DNA of 59,126 nt from Caulobacter sp. (GCA_030678995.1 JAUXTQ010000016.1:1-59126); one strand, 5' to 3'. Positions 34,501 to 43,354 are shown, numbered from the stretch's first letter. Notes: a model not told the origin generated them from the sequence alone. Made by a program: numbers and translations.

Positions 34501-35093
34501 AGGTCCAGCGCCCCGTAGCGCCGCAACAGGTCCAGCAGACCCATCAGGGGCAGGCCCAGGATGGTGAAATAATCGCCGTCGATGCGGGAGAAGAGCTGCA
34601 CCCCCTCGTCCTCCAGCCGGTAGCAGCCGACCGAACCCAGGATGCTCTCGCCGGCGCCGGCCAGATAGCTGTCGAGGAAGGCGTCGCTGAACGGCCGCAT
34701 GGTTAGGCGGGCGGCGGGAATCTCGCGCCAGATGACGGCCCCGTCGAGGGCCACGACCACCGCCGAATGCAGCTTGTGCGTCTTGCCGCGCAGATGCTGC
34801 AGGCGGTCACGAGCCTCGGCCATGGTCTCGGCCTTGTCGAACAGGGCCCCGGCCAGGTCGAGGGTCTGGTCCGCGCCGATGACCAGCGCGCCGGGGCGAT
34901 GGCGCGAGACCTTGATCGCCTTCAGCTCGGCCAGAGCATCGGCCACCTCGCGAGGGCCATTGCCCTGCGCCAGCAGCCCGGCCTTGACCGCGCCCTCGTC
35001 GACGCCGGCCACGGCGACATCGAACGTCACGCCGGCGGCGGCCAGCACCTGGGCCCGCGCCCGGCTGCCCGAGGCCAGGACGACATCGATCAT
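34497..35093 (-). CDS. maf: Maf-like nucleotide pyrophosphatase
   Basis: 198 residues, starting [21 protein letters not shown], the typical opening. [10 protein letters not shown] and the [14 protein letters not shown] and [22 protein letters not shown] segments are conserved. Maf proteins hydrolyse non-canonical or modified nucleoside triphosphates and have been linked to septum control. ATG overlaps the ppsR stop by 4 nt. Confidence 0.94.
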   Translation of the reverse strand: MIDVVLASGSRARAQVLAAAGVTFDVAVAGVDEGAVKAGLLAQGNGPREVADALAELKAIKVSRHRPGALVIGADQTLDLAGALFDKAETMAEARDRLQHLRGKTHKLHSAVVVALDGAVIWREIPAARLTMRPFSDAFLDSYLAGAGESILGSVGCYRLEDEGVQLFSRIDGDYFTILGLPLMGLLDLLRRYGALDL

Positions 35094-35938
35094 CCCAGCA
35101 CCTCGACCACGCCCCGGCCGCCGGACAGCAGGTTGATGATCGCCGCGGCGGTTTCCTCGACCGAGCGGCGTGTCACGTCGATCACCGGCCAGCCCATGCG
35201 CTCGAACAGGCGGCGGGCGGCGATGATCTCCTCGCGGACGGCGTCCTGGTCGACATAGGCGCTTTCGCGCTGCTCGTTCAGGGACAGCAGGCGGTTGCGG
35301 CGGATCTGGATCAGCCGGTCGGGGGAGGCGATCAGCCCGACGACCAGGGTGTTCTTGAGATTGATCAGGGCCGGCGGCAGCGGCGCGCCCGGCACCAGCG
35401 GATGGTTGGCCGCCCGCACGCCCCGGTGCGCCAGGTAGATGCAGGTCGGGGTCTTGGAGGTCCGCGAGACCCCGACCAGCACCACGTCGGCCTGCTCCAG
35501 ATCCCGCCCGCCCTGGCCGTCGTCGTGGCCCATGGCGTAGTTCAGGGCTTCCATGCGGTTGAAATAGTCGGTGTCCAGGGCGTGCTGGGCGCCCACCCGA
35601 CTGGAGATCGGCGCCCCAAGATAGCGCGACATGGCCGAGACCACCGGATCCAGAGCGGCGATGCAGGGGATGTCGTTGCGCCGGCAGCCCTCCTCCAGCG
35701 CCGAACGCAGCGCCGGATCGATGATGGTGTGCATCACCACGCCGGGCGATCCGGCGATCTCCTCCAGCGCCCGCTCCAGCTGACGGGTGGAGCGGACCAG
35801 GGCGTAGATGTGCTCGATCGGCAGGATGTCGGTGAACCGGGCGCAGACCGCCCTGGCCATGGCGTTGAGCGTCTCGCCCGTGGAGTCGGACACGAGATGG
35901 ATATGGAAATAGGTCGCCAGGCGGGTCGCAGCGGTCAT
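35090..35938 (-). CDS. ppsR: PEP synthetase regulatory kinase/pyrophosphorylase (PpsR/DUF299)
   Basis: 282 residues from the ATG at 35938 (a 4-codon extension at 35950 is possible). Signature features: FHIHLVSDSTGETLNAMARA at the N-terminus and the P-loop-like VLVGVSRTSKTPTCIYLAHRG (about residues 143-163), with IGLIASPDRLIQIRRNRL downstream. The family uses ADP to phosphorylate, and Pi to dephosphorylate, PEP synthetase or pyruvate phosphate dikinase. In the Caulobacter literature the gene flanking Cori was called RP001, and this is the equivalent position. Confidence 0.92.
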   Translation of the reverse strand: MTAATRLATYFHIHLVSDSTGETLNAMARAVCARFTDILPIEHIYALVRSTRQLERALEEIAGSPGVVMHTIIDPALRSALEEGCRRNDIPCIAALDPVVSAMSRYLGAPISSRVGAQHALDTDYFNRMEALNYAMGHDDGQGGRDLEQADVVLVGVSRTSKTPTCIYLAHRGVRAANHPLVPGAPLPPALINLKNTLVVGLIASPDRLIQIRRNRLLSLNEQRESAYVDQDAVREEIIAARRLFERMGWPVIDVTRRSVEETAAAIINLLSGGRGVVEVLG

Positions 35939-35989
35939 CGCCTCTTCCATAGGGCGCCGCGCCGCCCGGGACCAAGCCTGAACCGGACC

Positions 35990-35998
35990 TGTGGATAG
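35990..35998 (-). promoter_or_regulatory. DnaA-box-like site
   Basis: Minus strand reads CTATCCACA, one mismatch from the TTATCCACA consensus. It sits 5 nt from the first CtrA box, so DnaA and CtrA binding may compete, as known for Cori. Confidence 0.6.
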
Positions 35999-36002
35999 GC
36001 CG

Positions 36003-36017
36003 TTAACGAAGCCTTAA
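36003..36017. promoter_or_regulatory. CtrA box 1 (TTAA-N7-TTAA)
   Basis: TTAACGAAGCCTTAA, with exactly 7 nt between the half-sites. It is the left-most of three in the origin gap, near the ppsR end. Confidence 0.85.
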
Positions 36018-36214
36018 CCCTACTGGGCGCCGTTTGGACATTCATACAGACGCCCCTGGCCGGGCAGGGCCGGCCTGGGCGCCGCGGGGACAGCCGCCCC
36101 CGTTTCGGGCAAGGCCGTCCCCAGGTTCGGCCGCCATCCGCCGCCGGTGAACAGCCGATCTCCCCAAAGTCTAACGACCACCGGTATCTGGGCCCTTGTC
36201 CCCGCCGGGCGGTA

Positions 36215-36229
36215 TTAACCTTTCATTAA
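36215..36229. promoter_or_regulatory. CtrA box 2 (TTAA-N7-TTAA)
   Basis: TTAACCTTTCATTAA, exact 7-nt spacing, in an AT-rich patch in the middle of the origin region. Confidence 0.85.
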
Positions 36230-36388
36230 GGATTTCCGTCCGGTGACCGGGTTTTCCCCGGGATTCACACCCCGCCCATCGACATGGGGACAGCCGTGGG
36301 TATGGCCGGTAGTACGGCCTGAATCCCCGCCGCGGCACAGCATCCGTCCCCTCGGCGCCCCGGCCCTACTTCTTCCACCCCATCCTTC

Positions 36389-36403
36389 TTAATCTCTTAT
36401 TAA
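36389..36403. promoter_or_regulatory. CtrA box 3 (TTAA-N7-TTAA)
   Basis: TTAATCTCTTATTAA, exact spacing, 60 nt upstream of the hemE ATG, so CtrA bound here could repress a hemE-side promoter and origin transcription. Confidence 0.85.
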
Positions 36404-36462
36404 GGATTGAAAGAGGGTCGGTGGACTTGCCTCTCGCCGCGCTGGCCCTATCAAGGCGGGCA

Positions 36463-37491
36463 ATGACCCAATCCATCCTCCCCGGCCTGCTGCGCGTCCT
36501 CGATGGCGAGACGCTTGAGCGCCCACCCGTCTGGTTTATGCGCCAGGCCGGGCGATATCTGCCCGAGTATCGCGCCCTGCGCACCACCACGCCGGACTTC
36601 ATCAGCTTCTGCCTCAATCCCGAGAAGGCCGCCGAGGCGACGCTGCAGCCGATGCGGCGGTTTCCCTTCGATGCGGCCATTGTGTTCGCCGACATCCTGC
36701 TCCTGCCCCAGGCCCTGGGCCAGGAGGTCTGGTTCGAGGCGGGGGAGGGTCCAAAGCTCGGCGCCCTGCCTGATCTGGACCGGATGGCCGGCGAGATCGA
36801 GGCCTCGACCTTCAAACTGCTGCCGGTCGGGGAGACCCTGACCCGCGTACGGGCCGCGCTGGAGCCTGAGCGGGCCCTGATCGGCTTTGCCGGCGCGCCG
36901 TGGACCGTGGCCACCTACATGATCGAGGGCGGCTCCTCGGACCGCAGCAGGGCCCGCACCTTCGCCTATGAGCGGCCGGCCGAGATGGACCGGCTGCTGG
37001 ACATCATCGTCCAGGCGACGGTCCGCTATCTGGCCATGCAGGTCGATGCCGGCGCCCAGGTGCTCAAGCTGTTCGAGAGCTGGGCCGAGGGTCTGCCGGA
37101 GGATTTGTTCGAGCGGCTGGTCTGCAAACCGCACCGGGCGATCCTCGACGGCCTGGCCGGGCTGGACGTGGCGGCGCCGGTGATCGGCTTCCCGCGCGGC
37201 GCCGGCAGCTTGACGCGGCACTATGCCGACACCGTGGGCGTCGACGCCGTGGCGCTCGACACCGCCGCCTCGGCCGAACTGGGCAAGAGCATCCAGGAAC
37301 GGGTGGCCATCCAGGGCGCGCTCGACCCGCTGTTGCTGCGCGCCGGCGGGGCGGCGCTGGACCGGCGGGTGGACGAGCTGCTGGAGCAGTGGAGCGACGG
37401 GCCCTACATCTTCAACCTCGGCCACGGCATCATCCTCGACACCCCGATCCCGCATGTGGAACGGGTGTTGAAGCGGATTGCCGGGGGATGA
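36463..37491 (+). CDS. hemE: Uroporphyrinogen decarboxylase HemE
   Basis: 342 residues from the ATG preceded by AAGG; the frame continues upstream but does not match the family. PPVWFMRQAGRYLPEYRALR is the N-terminal signature holding the substrate-binding Arg residues; VIFADILLLPQALG, GFAGAPWTVATYMIEGG and the LGHGIILDTPIPHVERV end are conserved. Converts uroporphyrinogen III to coproporphyrinogen III. First gene of hemE-hemH-hemJ, and in Caulobacter the flanking gene of Cori. Confidence 0.97.
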   Translation: MTQSILPGLLRVLDGETLERPPVWFMRQAGRYLPEYRALRTTTPDFISFCLNPEKAAEATLQPMRRFPFDAAIVFADILLLPQALGQEVWFEAGEGPKLGALPDLDRMAGEIEASTFKLLPVGETLTRVRAALEPERALIGFAGAPWTVATYMIEGGSSDRSRARTFAYERPAEMDRLLDIIVQATVRYLAMQVDAGAQVLKLFESWAEGLPEDLFERLVCKPHRAILDGLAGLDVAAPVIGFPRGAGSLTRHYADTVGVDAVALDTAASAELGKSIQERVAIQGALDPLLLRAGGAALDRRVDELLEQWSDGPYIFNLGHGIILDTPIPHVERVLKRIAGG

Positions 37492-38522
37492 GCCGGCGGC
37501 GGGTCGCGGTCGTCCTGTTCAACCTCGGCGGGCCGGACGGTCCGGACGCGGTGCGGCCCTTCCTGTTCAATCTGTTCAACGACCCGGCGATCATCGGCCT
37601 GCCGGGTATCCTGCGGACCGCCGTGGCGAAGCTGATCTCAAGCCGCCGCGAAGAGCCGGCCAAGGCCAACTATGCCCTGATGGGCGGCGGCTCGCCGCTG
37701 CTGCCAGAGACGCGTAAGCAGGCGGAGGCGCTCCAGACCCTGCTGGCCGCGCGGCTCGCCAGCGACGAAGTCCGTTGCTTCATCGCCATGCGCTACTGGC
37801 ATCCCCTGACCGGCGAGACCGCCGCCGATGTGGCCGCCTGGGCGCCCGACGAGATCGTGCTGCTGCCGCTCTATCCGCAGTTCTCCACCACCACCACCGG
37901 CTCGTCGGCAAAGGCCTGGCGGGAGACCTACAGGGGGCCGGGCCGGGTCCGGACGATCTGCTGCTACCCGACCGAGCAGGGGCTGGTCGAAGCGCATGCC
38001 GGGCTGATCCGTGACAGCTGGAGCGCGGCGGGCCATGACGGCCCGGTCCGGCTGCTGTTTTCGGCCCATGGCCTGCCCGAAAAGGTCGTCAAACAGGGCG
38101 ATCCCTACCAGGACCAGATCGAAGCGACCTGCGCGGCCGTGGCGGCGAAGCTGGACGAGGGCTGGGACTGGAAGGTCTGCTACCAGAGCCGGGTCGGGCC
38201 GATGACCTGGATCGGGCCCTCCACCGAGGACGAGATCCGCGCCGCCAGCGCCGAGGGCCTGGCCCTGGTGGTCACCCCGATCGCCTTCGTCTCCGAACAC
38301 GTCGAGACGCTTGTCGAGCTGGACCATGAATATGGCGAGATGGCCCGGGCGGCGGGGTGCCCGGCCTATGTGCGGGTCCCCGCCCTGGGCGTGACCGGGA
38401 CCTTCATCCAGGGCCTGGCCGGGCTGGTGGCGGCGTCCCTCGACCGGCTGGGAACCGGGCCCGGCGCGGGCTATGCCTGTCCGGGCTTTGGCAAGTGTCC
38501 CCGAACGGAGAAGGTCGCATGA
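37488..38522 (+). CDS. hemH: Ferrochelatase HemH
   Basis: 344 residues, ATG overlapping the hemE stop (ATGA). RVAVVLFNLGGPDGPDAV start, RYWHPLT, LYPQFSTTTTGSSAKAW, FSAHGLPEKVVKQGDPY with its active-site His, and GPSTEDEIRAA are conserved. Inserts Fe2+ into protoporphyrin IX at the membrane. The hemJ ATG overlaps its stop (ATGA). Confidence 0.96.
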   Translation: MSRRRVAVVLFNLGGPDGPDAVRPFLFNLFNDPAIIGLPGILRTAVAKLISSRREEPAKANYALMGGGSPLLPETRKQAEALQTLLAARLASDEVRCFIAMRYWHPLTGETAADVAAWAPDEIVLLPLYPQFSTTTTGSSAKAWRETYRGPGRVRTICCYPTEQGLVEAHAGLIRDSWSAAGHDGPVRLLFSAHGLPEKVVKQGDPYQDQIEATCAAVAAKLDEGWDWKVCYQSRVGPMTWIGPSTEDEIRAASAEGLALVVTPIAFVSEHVETLVELDHEYGEMARAAGCPAYVRVPALGVTGTFIQGLAGLVAASLDRLGTGPGAGYACPGFGKCPRTEKVA

Positions 38523-38968
38523 CCTGGTTCGCCAACCACTACGATCTGCTACGCGGGCTGCACATCATCGCGGTGATCGCCTGGATGGCGGGAATGCTCT
38601 ATTTGCCGAGGCTCTACGTCTATCACACAGGGACCACCGCCGGATCCGAGCTGGATGTCACCTTCCAGATCATGGAGCGCAAGCTTCTGCGGATCATCAT
38701 CAACCCGGCGATGATCCTGACCTGGCTGCTGGGTCTGAGCCTGATGGCCGCGCGGCCCGACGTGCTCGGCCAGCCGTGGATGTGGATCAAGCTGGCCGGC
38801 GTCCTGTTCCTGACCAGCTGGCACGGCTTCCTTGCCGGCGCCCGCAAGAAGTTCGCCGCCGGGACCAACACCCGCTCGGCGAAGTTCTGGCGCATGACCA
38901 ACGAGTTGCCCTTCCTGGCGGCGATCATCATGGTCCTGGCGGTCACTACCGAGTTCCTGACCCGCTAG
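38519..38968 (+). CDS. hemJ: Protoporphyrinogen oxidase HemJ
   Basis: 149 residues with about four membrane helices. The conserved His in LLRGLHIIAVIAWMAGMLYLPRLYVYH (about residue 15) and the LITSWHGFLAGARKKFA-like segment with the RKFWR-like end (SAKFWRMTNELPFL) match HemJ. It oxidises protoporphyrinogen IX to protoporphyrin IX, so it completes the haem pathway just before ferrochelatase. Last of the three overlapping hem genes. Confidence 0.93.
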   Translation: MTWFANHYDLLRGLHIIAVIAWMAGMLYLPRLYVYHTGTTAGSELDVTFQIMERKLLRIIINPAMILTWLLGLSLMAARPDVLGQPWMWIKLAGVLFLTSWHGFLAGARKKFAAGTNTRSAKFWRMTNELPFLAAIIMVLAVTTEFLTR

Positions 38969-39230
38969 GACCAGCCGCCAAATCAACGGATTCCTTGACG
39001 GCGGGGGGCCAGTGTGGTTCCCCTGCCCCAGACGTCGGGCGTTACCTCCGGCGTTCCCGCCTCTTCGCCGGACCCGCGCCCGTCTACCGGAGCGCCCATG
39101 GGACGGCCCCCCAGAATGACTGCCCGCGCCTCCACAGGCGCAATCCATCGCCGCGCAGGGACCGCCAGGCCCCGAACCGGTTCAAGTTTCGAAAGACGGG
39201 CCACCGCGCCCGCACGCCCAGAGTCCACCC
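38969..39230 (+). other. Rho leader region without recognised gene
   Basis: 262 nt between hemJ and rho. GC-rich, with no convincing ORF or long hairpin. It may hold the rho promoter and mRNA leader, which in some bacteria allows autogenous control; nothing in the sequence proves that here. Confidence 0.4.
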
Positions 39231-40652
39231 ATGTCTGAAGACACCCCCCAGTCCTCCGAAACCGATGTCGACACCACCGTCGAGGCCGCCACGCCCGACG
39301 AGGTCGCCGAAGCCGCGGCGGAAGCCGCCGAGAACGCCGCCGACGGCGAAGGCTCAGAGATCGCCGCCGCCGTGGCCGAGCTGGGCCTGACTCGCATGTC
39401 GCTGCAGGAGCTGAAGGAGAAATCCCCGGCCGACCTGTTGGCGCTGGCCGAGAAGCTCGAGGTCGAGAACGCCAACTCCATGCGCAAGCAGGACATGATG
39501 TTCGCGATCCTCAAGACTGTCGCCGAGGAAGGCGTCGAGATCTCGGGATCGGGCACCATGGAAGTCCTGCCCGACGGCTTCGGCTTCCTGCGCAGCCCGG
39601 AGGCCAACTACCTGCCCGGCCCCGACGACATCTATGTCAGCCCCTCGCAGATCCGGAAATTCGGCATCCGCACCGGCGACAGTGTCGTCGGCGCCATCCG
39701 CGCGCCGCGCGAGGGCGAGCGCTACTTCGCCCTGACGACGGTCGAGCAGATCAACTTCGAAACGCCCGAAAACGTTCGCCACAAGGTCCACTTCGACAAC
39801 CTGACGCCGCTGTATCCCGAAGAGCGGCTGACCATGGAAATCGAGGACCCGACGCTGAAGGACCGGTCCGGCCGGATTATCGACATCGTCGCCCCGCTCG
39901 GCAAAGGCCAGCGCTGCCTGATCGTCGCCCCGCCCAGGGTCGGCAAGACGGTGATGCTTCAAAACATCGCCAAGTCGATCGCGGCCAACCACCCTGAATG
40001 CTACCTGATCGTGCTACTGATCGACGAGCGGCCCGAAGAAGTCACCGACATGCAGCGCACGGTGAAGGGTGAGGTTATCTCCTCGACCTTCGACGAGCCG
40101 GCGACCCGCCACGTGGCCGTGGCCGAAATGGTCATCGAAAAGGCCAAGCGCCTGGTCGAGCACAAGCGCGACGTGATCATCCTGCTGGACTCGGTCACCC
40201 GCCTGGGCCGCGCCTACAACACCGTCGTGCCGTCGAGCGGCAAGGTGCTGACCGGCGGCGTCGACGCCAACGCCCTGCAGCGGCCCAAGCGCTTCTTCGG
40301 CGCCGCGCGCAACGTGGAGGAAGGCGGCTCGCTGACGATCATTGCCACGGCCCTGATCGACACCGGCTCGCGGATGGACGAAGTCATCTTCGAAGAGTTC
40401 AAGGGCACCGGTAACTCGGAAATCATTCTCGACCGCAAGGTCGCCGACAAGCGCATCTTCCCGGCCATCGACATCCTCAAGTCGGGCACCCGCAAGGAAG
40501 AGCTGATCACCCCCAAGGACCAGTTGCAGAAGACCTACGTCCTGCGCCGCATCCTCAACCCGATGGGCGCCCAGGACGCGATCGAGTTCCTCATGGACAA
40601 GCTACGCCAGTCGAAAAACAACGGCGATTTCTTCCAGTCGATGAACACGTAG
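39231..40652 (+). CDS. rho: Transcription termination factor Rho
   Basis: 473 residues. An acidic N-terminal extension (residues 1-50, mostly E/A/T/D) precedes the Rho N-domain ([28 protein letters not shown]) and RNA-binding cold-shock-like domain ([11 protein letters not shown]...[16 protein letters not shown]). The ATPase has the P-loop [16 protein letters not shown] (about residue 230), [12 protein letters not shown] and the Q/R loops ([32 protein letters not shown]). Hexameric RNA helicase that terminates transcription. Common in this position near the alphaproteobacterial origin. Confidence 0.98.
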   Translation: MSEDTPQSSETDVDTTVEAATPDEVAEAAAEAAENAADGEGSEIAAAVAELGLTRMSLQELKEKSPADLLALAEKLEVENANSMRKQDMMFAILKTVAEEGVEISGSGTMEVLPDGFGFLRSPEANYLPGPDDIYVSPSQIRKFGIRTGDSVVGAIRAPREGERYFALTTVEQINFETPENVRHKVHFDNLTPLYPEERLTMEIEDPTLKDRSGRIIDIVAPLGKGQRCLIVAPPRVGKTVMLQNIAKSIAANHPECYLIVLLIDERPEEVTDMQRTVKGEVISSTFDEPATRHVAVAEMVIEKAKRLVEHKRDVIILLDSVTRLGRAYNTVVPSSGKVLTGGVDANALQRPKRFFGAARNVEEGGSLTIIATALIDTGSRMDEVIFEEFKGTGNSEIILDRKVADKRIFPAIDILKSGTRKEELITPKDQLQKTYVLRRILNPMGAQDAIEFLMDKLRQSKNNGDFFQSMNT

Positions 40653-40675
40653 GGGCGGTTCGGTCCCAACCCTTG

Positions 40676-40727
40676 TCCTCTCCCACTTGGGAGAGGAGGA
40701 CCATGCGAAGCATGGTGGTGAGGGAGG
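40676..40727. repeat. GC-rich palindromic repeat (short form)
   Basis: CCTCTCCCACTTGGGAGAGG hairpin followed by CCATGCGAAGCATGG, then GTGAGGGAGG. Sits 24 nt after the rho stop and may serve as its terminator. Confidence 0.7.
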
Positions 40728-40770
40728 CGCGGGGGTGGTCGATGGACCCACAACTGCTCGGCAGACCGCG

Positions 40771-40905
40771 ACCTGATGTCTTGATGAGCAGTTTTGCTCC
40801 GGCGGGACCTTCGTCAAGGACGGGCCCTGCGGGTCCGCCGCTGCGCGGCCGCGAAGCGGTCCTTGACCAAGGTCGCCCTCCGGAGCGCATCATTCCATCA
40901 AGGCC
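40771..40905 (-). repeat. Dispersed ~135-bp palindromic element, copy 2 (inverted)
   Basis: Reverse complement of the element at 12798-12933: both flanks match inverted, while the 29-bp core matches in the direct sense because it is a palindrome. Outer 9-bp arms GTCAAGGAC (40813-40821) and GTCCTTGAC (40859-40867) enclose the core here. It fills much of the 356-nt gap between rho and the GST gene, which contains no gene. Confidence 0.8.
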
Positions 40906-41008
40906 TTCAGGGCGGATCAACATCCGGAGACGGGTCGCGTCGGAGCATCCTGCCTTCCAGCCGGAGCGCCGGCGCGGTAGCCTGTCGGCCAACCGGGAGA
41001 ACCACGCC

Positions 41009-41614
41009 ATGATGAAGGTATATTTCGCGCCGTTCGCGCGGTCGCTGCGTATCCTCTGGACGTTGGAAGAGTTGAACGCGCCCTATGAGCCGGTGCGGGT
41101 TCAATTTCCGCCGCGCCTGGCCCAGCCCGACTATCTGCACATCAACCCGCTGGGTCAGATCCCGACCCTGGTCGATGGCGAGACCAAGCTGTTCGAGTCC
41201 GTCGGCGCCTGTGAATACGTCAACGAGACGAACGGCGGCGACCTGGCGATCACCGCCGGTCAGCCCGGCCGCGCCGACTACCTGCAGTGGCTCTGGTACG
41301 GCGAGGCGACCCTGATGCCGCCGCTCGGCGCCATGGTTCGGCAGAGTTTCGGCCCCGAAGAGAGCAGGAGCCCGGCGGCTCTGGCCGAGGCGAAGGCGAC
41401 CCTGTTCGAGCGCCTGGCCTTGATCGAGGCGCGTCTGGAGGGTCGCCAGTATCTGGCCGGCGACCGGTTCACCCTGGCCGACATCTCGGTGGCCTATGGC
41501 CTGAACCTGGGCGGTATGTTGCGGGTGGCCGCCGAGTACACACCCAATGTCGCCGCCTATTTCGAACGGATGAAGGCCCGGCCGGCGTTCCAGGCGGCCG
41601 CCGCCCAAGCTTAG
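41009..41614 (+). CDS. Glutathione S-transferase family protein
   Basis: 201 residues. N-terminal thioredoxin-like domain: MMKVYFAPFARSLRILWTLEELNAPYEPVRV, then INPLGQIPTLVDGETKLFESVGACEYV with the cis-Pro and the E-S pair that bind glutathione. C-terminal helical domain ends with GRQYLAGDRFTLADISVAYGLN (the N-capping box). Catalytic residue is likely the N-terminal Ser/Cys region. Stand-alone; substrate unknown. An alternative ATG lies 3 nt downstream. Confidence 0.9.
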   Translation: MMKVYFAPFARSLRILWTLEELNAPYEPVRVQFPPRLAQPDYLHINPLGQIPTLVDGETKLFESVGACEYVNETNGGDLAITAGQPGRADYLQWLWYGEATLMPPLGAMVRQSFGPEESRSPAALAEAKATLFERLALIEARLEGRQYLAGDRFTLADISVAYGLNLGGMLRVAAEYTPNVAAYFERMKARPAFQAAAAQA

Positions 41615-41684
41615 GATGCCTCGCCCGGACCGGCCACATCAACAGGGCGAACTCCGCCACGCAGTGCCGAACCGAGCCGGGGCC

Positions 41685-42656
41685 CTACGGAATCAATAAC
41701 GTCGACCCCGTCGTCGCCCTTGCCTCCAGCGCCTCATGCGCCTGGCGGGCCTGGGCCAGCGGGAAGGTCTGGCCGATCTCGATCTTCACCGCGCCGGAAC
41801 CGATCACCTCGAACAGGGCGCCGGCGCTTTCGTCCAGCTCCTCGGTGGTGGTGACGTAGTCGAACAGGGTCGGCCGGGTGAGGAACAGCGAGCCGCCCTG
41901 TGACAGCCGCAGGGGCGCCACCGCGGGGGCCGGCCCCGACGCGTTGCCGTAGCTGACCAGCATGCCGCGCCGGCCGAGGCTGGCGAGGCTGCCCTCGAAG
42001 GTGGCCGCCCCGACGCCGTCATAGACCACGCGGACCCCGGCCCCGCCGGTGATCGCCCTGACCCGGGCGGCGACGTCCTCGTCGCGGTAGAGGATCACCT
42101 CGTCGGCGCCGTTGGCCCTGGCCAGCTCGGCCTTGTCCTGCGAGCCGACGGTGGCGATGACCTTCGCCCCCAGGGCCTTGGCCCACTGGGTCAGGATGCT
42201 GCCGACCCCGCCGGCGGCGGCATGGATCAGCACCGCGTCGCCCTTTTTCACCGGGTAGCAACGGCGCAGCAGGAACTCGGCCGTCATGCCCTTGAGCATG
42301 GCGGCGGCGGCCGTGCGGCTGTCGACACCCGTGGGGATCCGCGCCGCACGCCCGGCCTGGACCAGGTGGTATTCGGCATAGGCGCCCATCGGGCCGTTGC
42401 CATAGGCGGCGCGGTCGCCGACGGCGAAACGGGTGACCCCCTCCCCGACGGCCTCGACCACGCCGGCCCCTTCCAGCCCCAGCACCGCCGGCATCTTCAG
42501 CGGATAGAGGCCGGTGCGGTGGTAGGTGTCGATGAAGTTGAGCCCGATCGCCTCGTGGCGGATCAGAATCTCGCCCGGGCCCGGCGCGGGGACGGGCAGA
42601 TCGACGGCCTCGAGGACTTCGGGGCCGCCGGTGCGGACAGCCTGGATCGCCAGCAT
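41685..42656 (-). CDS. Quinone oxidoreductase (zinc-free MDR, QOR-like)
   Basis: 323 residues. MDR fold: IGLNFIDTYHRTGLYPL at the N-terminal domain, and the NADPH-binding AAAGGVGSILTQWAKALGAKVIATVGSQDKAELA. Ends GSTLLIP. Resembles NADPH:quinone reductase, crotonyl-CoA reductase-like. No zinc cysteine cluster is present. Its start abuts the stop of the dienelactone hydrolase (1-nt overlap), so the two are coupled. Confidence 0.9.
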   Translation of the reverse strand: MLAIQAVRTGGPEVLEAVDLPVPAPGPGEILIRHEAIGLNFIDTYHRTGLYPLKMPAVLGLEGAGVVEAVGEGVTRFAVGDRAAYGNGPMGAYAEYHLVQAGRAARIPTGVDSRTAAAAMLKGMTAEFLLRRCYPVKKGDAVLIHAAAGGVGSILTQWAKALGAKVIATVGSQDKAELARANGADEVILYRDEDVAARVRAITGGAGVRVVYDGVGAATFEGSLASLGRRGMLVSYGNASGPAPAVAPLRLSQGGSLFLTRPTLFDYVTTTEELDESAGALFEVIGSGAVKIEIGQTFPLAQARQAHEALEARATTGSTLLIP

Positions 42657-43354
42657 CAGACCAGGTTCGCCTTGAAGAAGGCCAGGGTGCGGGCGTTGGC
42701 CTTGCCGGCGTCGGCGGCATCGTAATGTTCGCCGCCCTGGCGGGCGAAGGCGTGATCGCGGCCGGGGTAGTCGTGGATTGTGATCAGCCGATTGCCGTCC
42801 AGCGCCGCATGAATCGCCGCCTGGGCCTCCCTGGGCACGAAGCCGTCCTCACCGGCGATGTGCATCATGAGCGGCCTTTTGATCCTGGCCGCCTCGCCGG
42901 TCAGGGCGTCCAGGCCCACGCCGTAGTAGGACACCGACGCGTCGGCATCCGTTCGGGCGGCGGTCAGGTAGGCCATCTTGCCGCCCAGGCAGTAGCCGAC
43001 GGCCCCGACCTTGCCGGTGCAGCCCGGATCGGCGCGGATGGCGTCGATGGTCGCGGCGATGTCGGCCACGCCCTTTTCGGCGTCGAACAGGCCGAACAGT
43101 TCGAACGCCCGGTCCCACTCGGCCTTGGTCTTGTCGGTGATGTCGATATCCGGCTCGATGCGCCAGAACAGGTCCGGGCAGATGGCCAGATATCCCTCGC
43201 CGGCCAGCCAGTCGGCGGTCTCGCGCATCACCGCGTTGACCCCGAATATCTCCTGGATCACGACCACCGCCGGCGCCTTTGCCGCGGCGGGCCTTGCCAC
43301 ATAGGCTGAAAAGGCGCCGTCCGGCGTCTTGATGGTGAGGCGTTCTCCGCTCAT
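42656..43354 (-). CDS. Dienelactone hydrolase family protein
   Basis: 232 residues. Alpha/beta-hydrolase: VVIQEIFGVNAVMRETADWLA (the QEIFG segment), the nucleophile elbow GAVGYCLGGKMAYL (Cys nucleophile, about residue 123), acid in HIAGEDGFVPREAQ and the His in YPGRDHAFARQGG. Carboxymethylenebutenolidase-like; natural substrate unknown. Coupled to the quinone reductase. Confidence 0.9.
   Translation of the reverse strand: MSGERLTIKTPDGAFSAYVARPAAAKAPAVVVIQEIFGVNAVMRETADWLAGEGYLAICPDLFWRIEPDIDITDKTKAEWDRAFELFGLFDAEKGVADIAATIDAIRADPGCTGKVGAVGYCLGGKMAYLTAARTDADASVSYYGVGLDALTGEAARIKRPLMMHIAGEDGFVPREAQAAIHAALDGNRLITIHDYPGRDHAFARQGGEHYDAADAGKANARTLAFFKANLV

Larger units (their letters stand above)
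35939..36462. other. Predicted chromosomal replication origin (Cori-type oriC)
   Basis: A 524-bp gene-free gap between divergently oriented ppsR and hemE. Contains three exact TTAA-N7-TTAA CtrA boxes, a TGTGGATAG DnaA-box-like site at 35990-35998, TCCCCA weak-box candidates at 36118-36123, 36161-36166 and (minus) 36285-36290, and CcrM GANTC sites at 36262-36266 and 36321-36325. It has locally AT-rich patches (36211-36240, 36380-36415) in an otherwise GC-rich region. The same gene order brackets the origin in C. crescentus. No long classic DnaA-box array is visible, matching the Caulobacter style. Confidence 0.85.

Noticed and set aside
36241..36275. GGGATTCACA as another DnaA box
   Set aside because: Matches the DnaA consensus poorly at the 5' end; noted only for its GATTC (CcrM) site.
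39014..39238. Small ORF in the rho leader (74 codons)
   Set aside because: No good ribosome-binding site, arginine/proline-rich composition typical of random GC-rich frames, overlaps the rho start.
40653..41008. A gene in the rho-GST gap
   Set aside because: The frames here are made of two repeat elements; the only supported start is the GST ATG at 41009.
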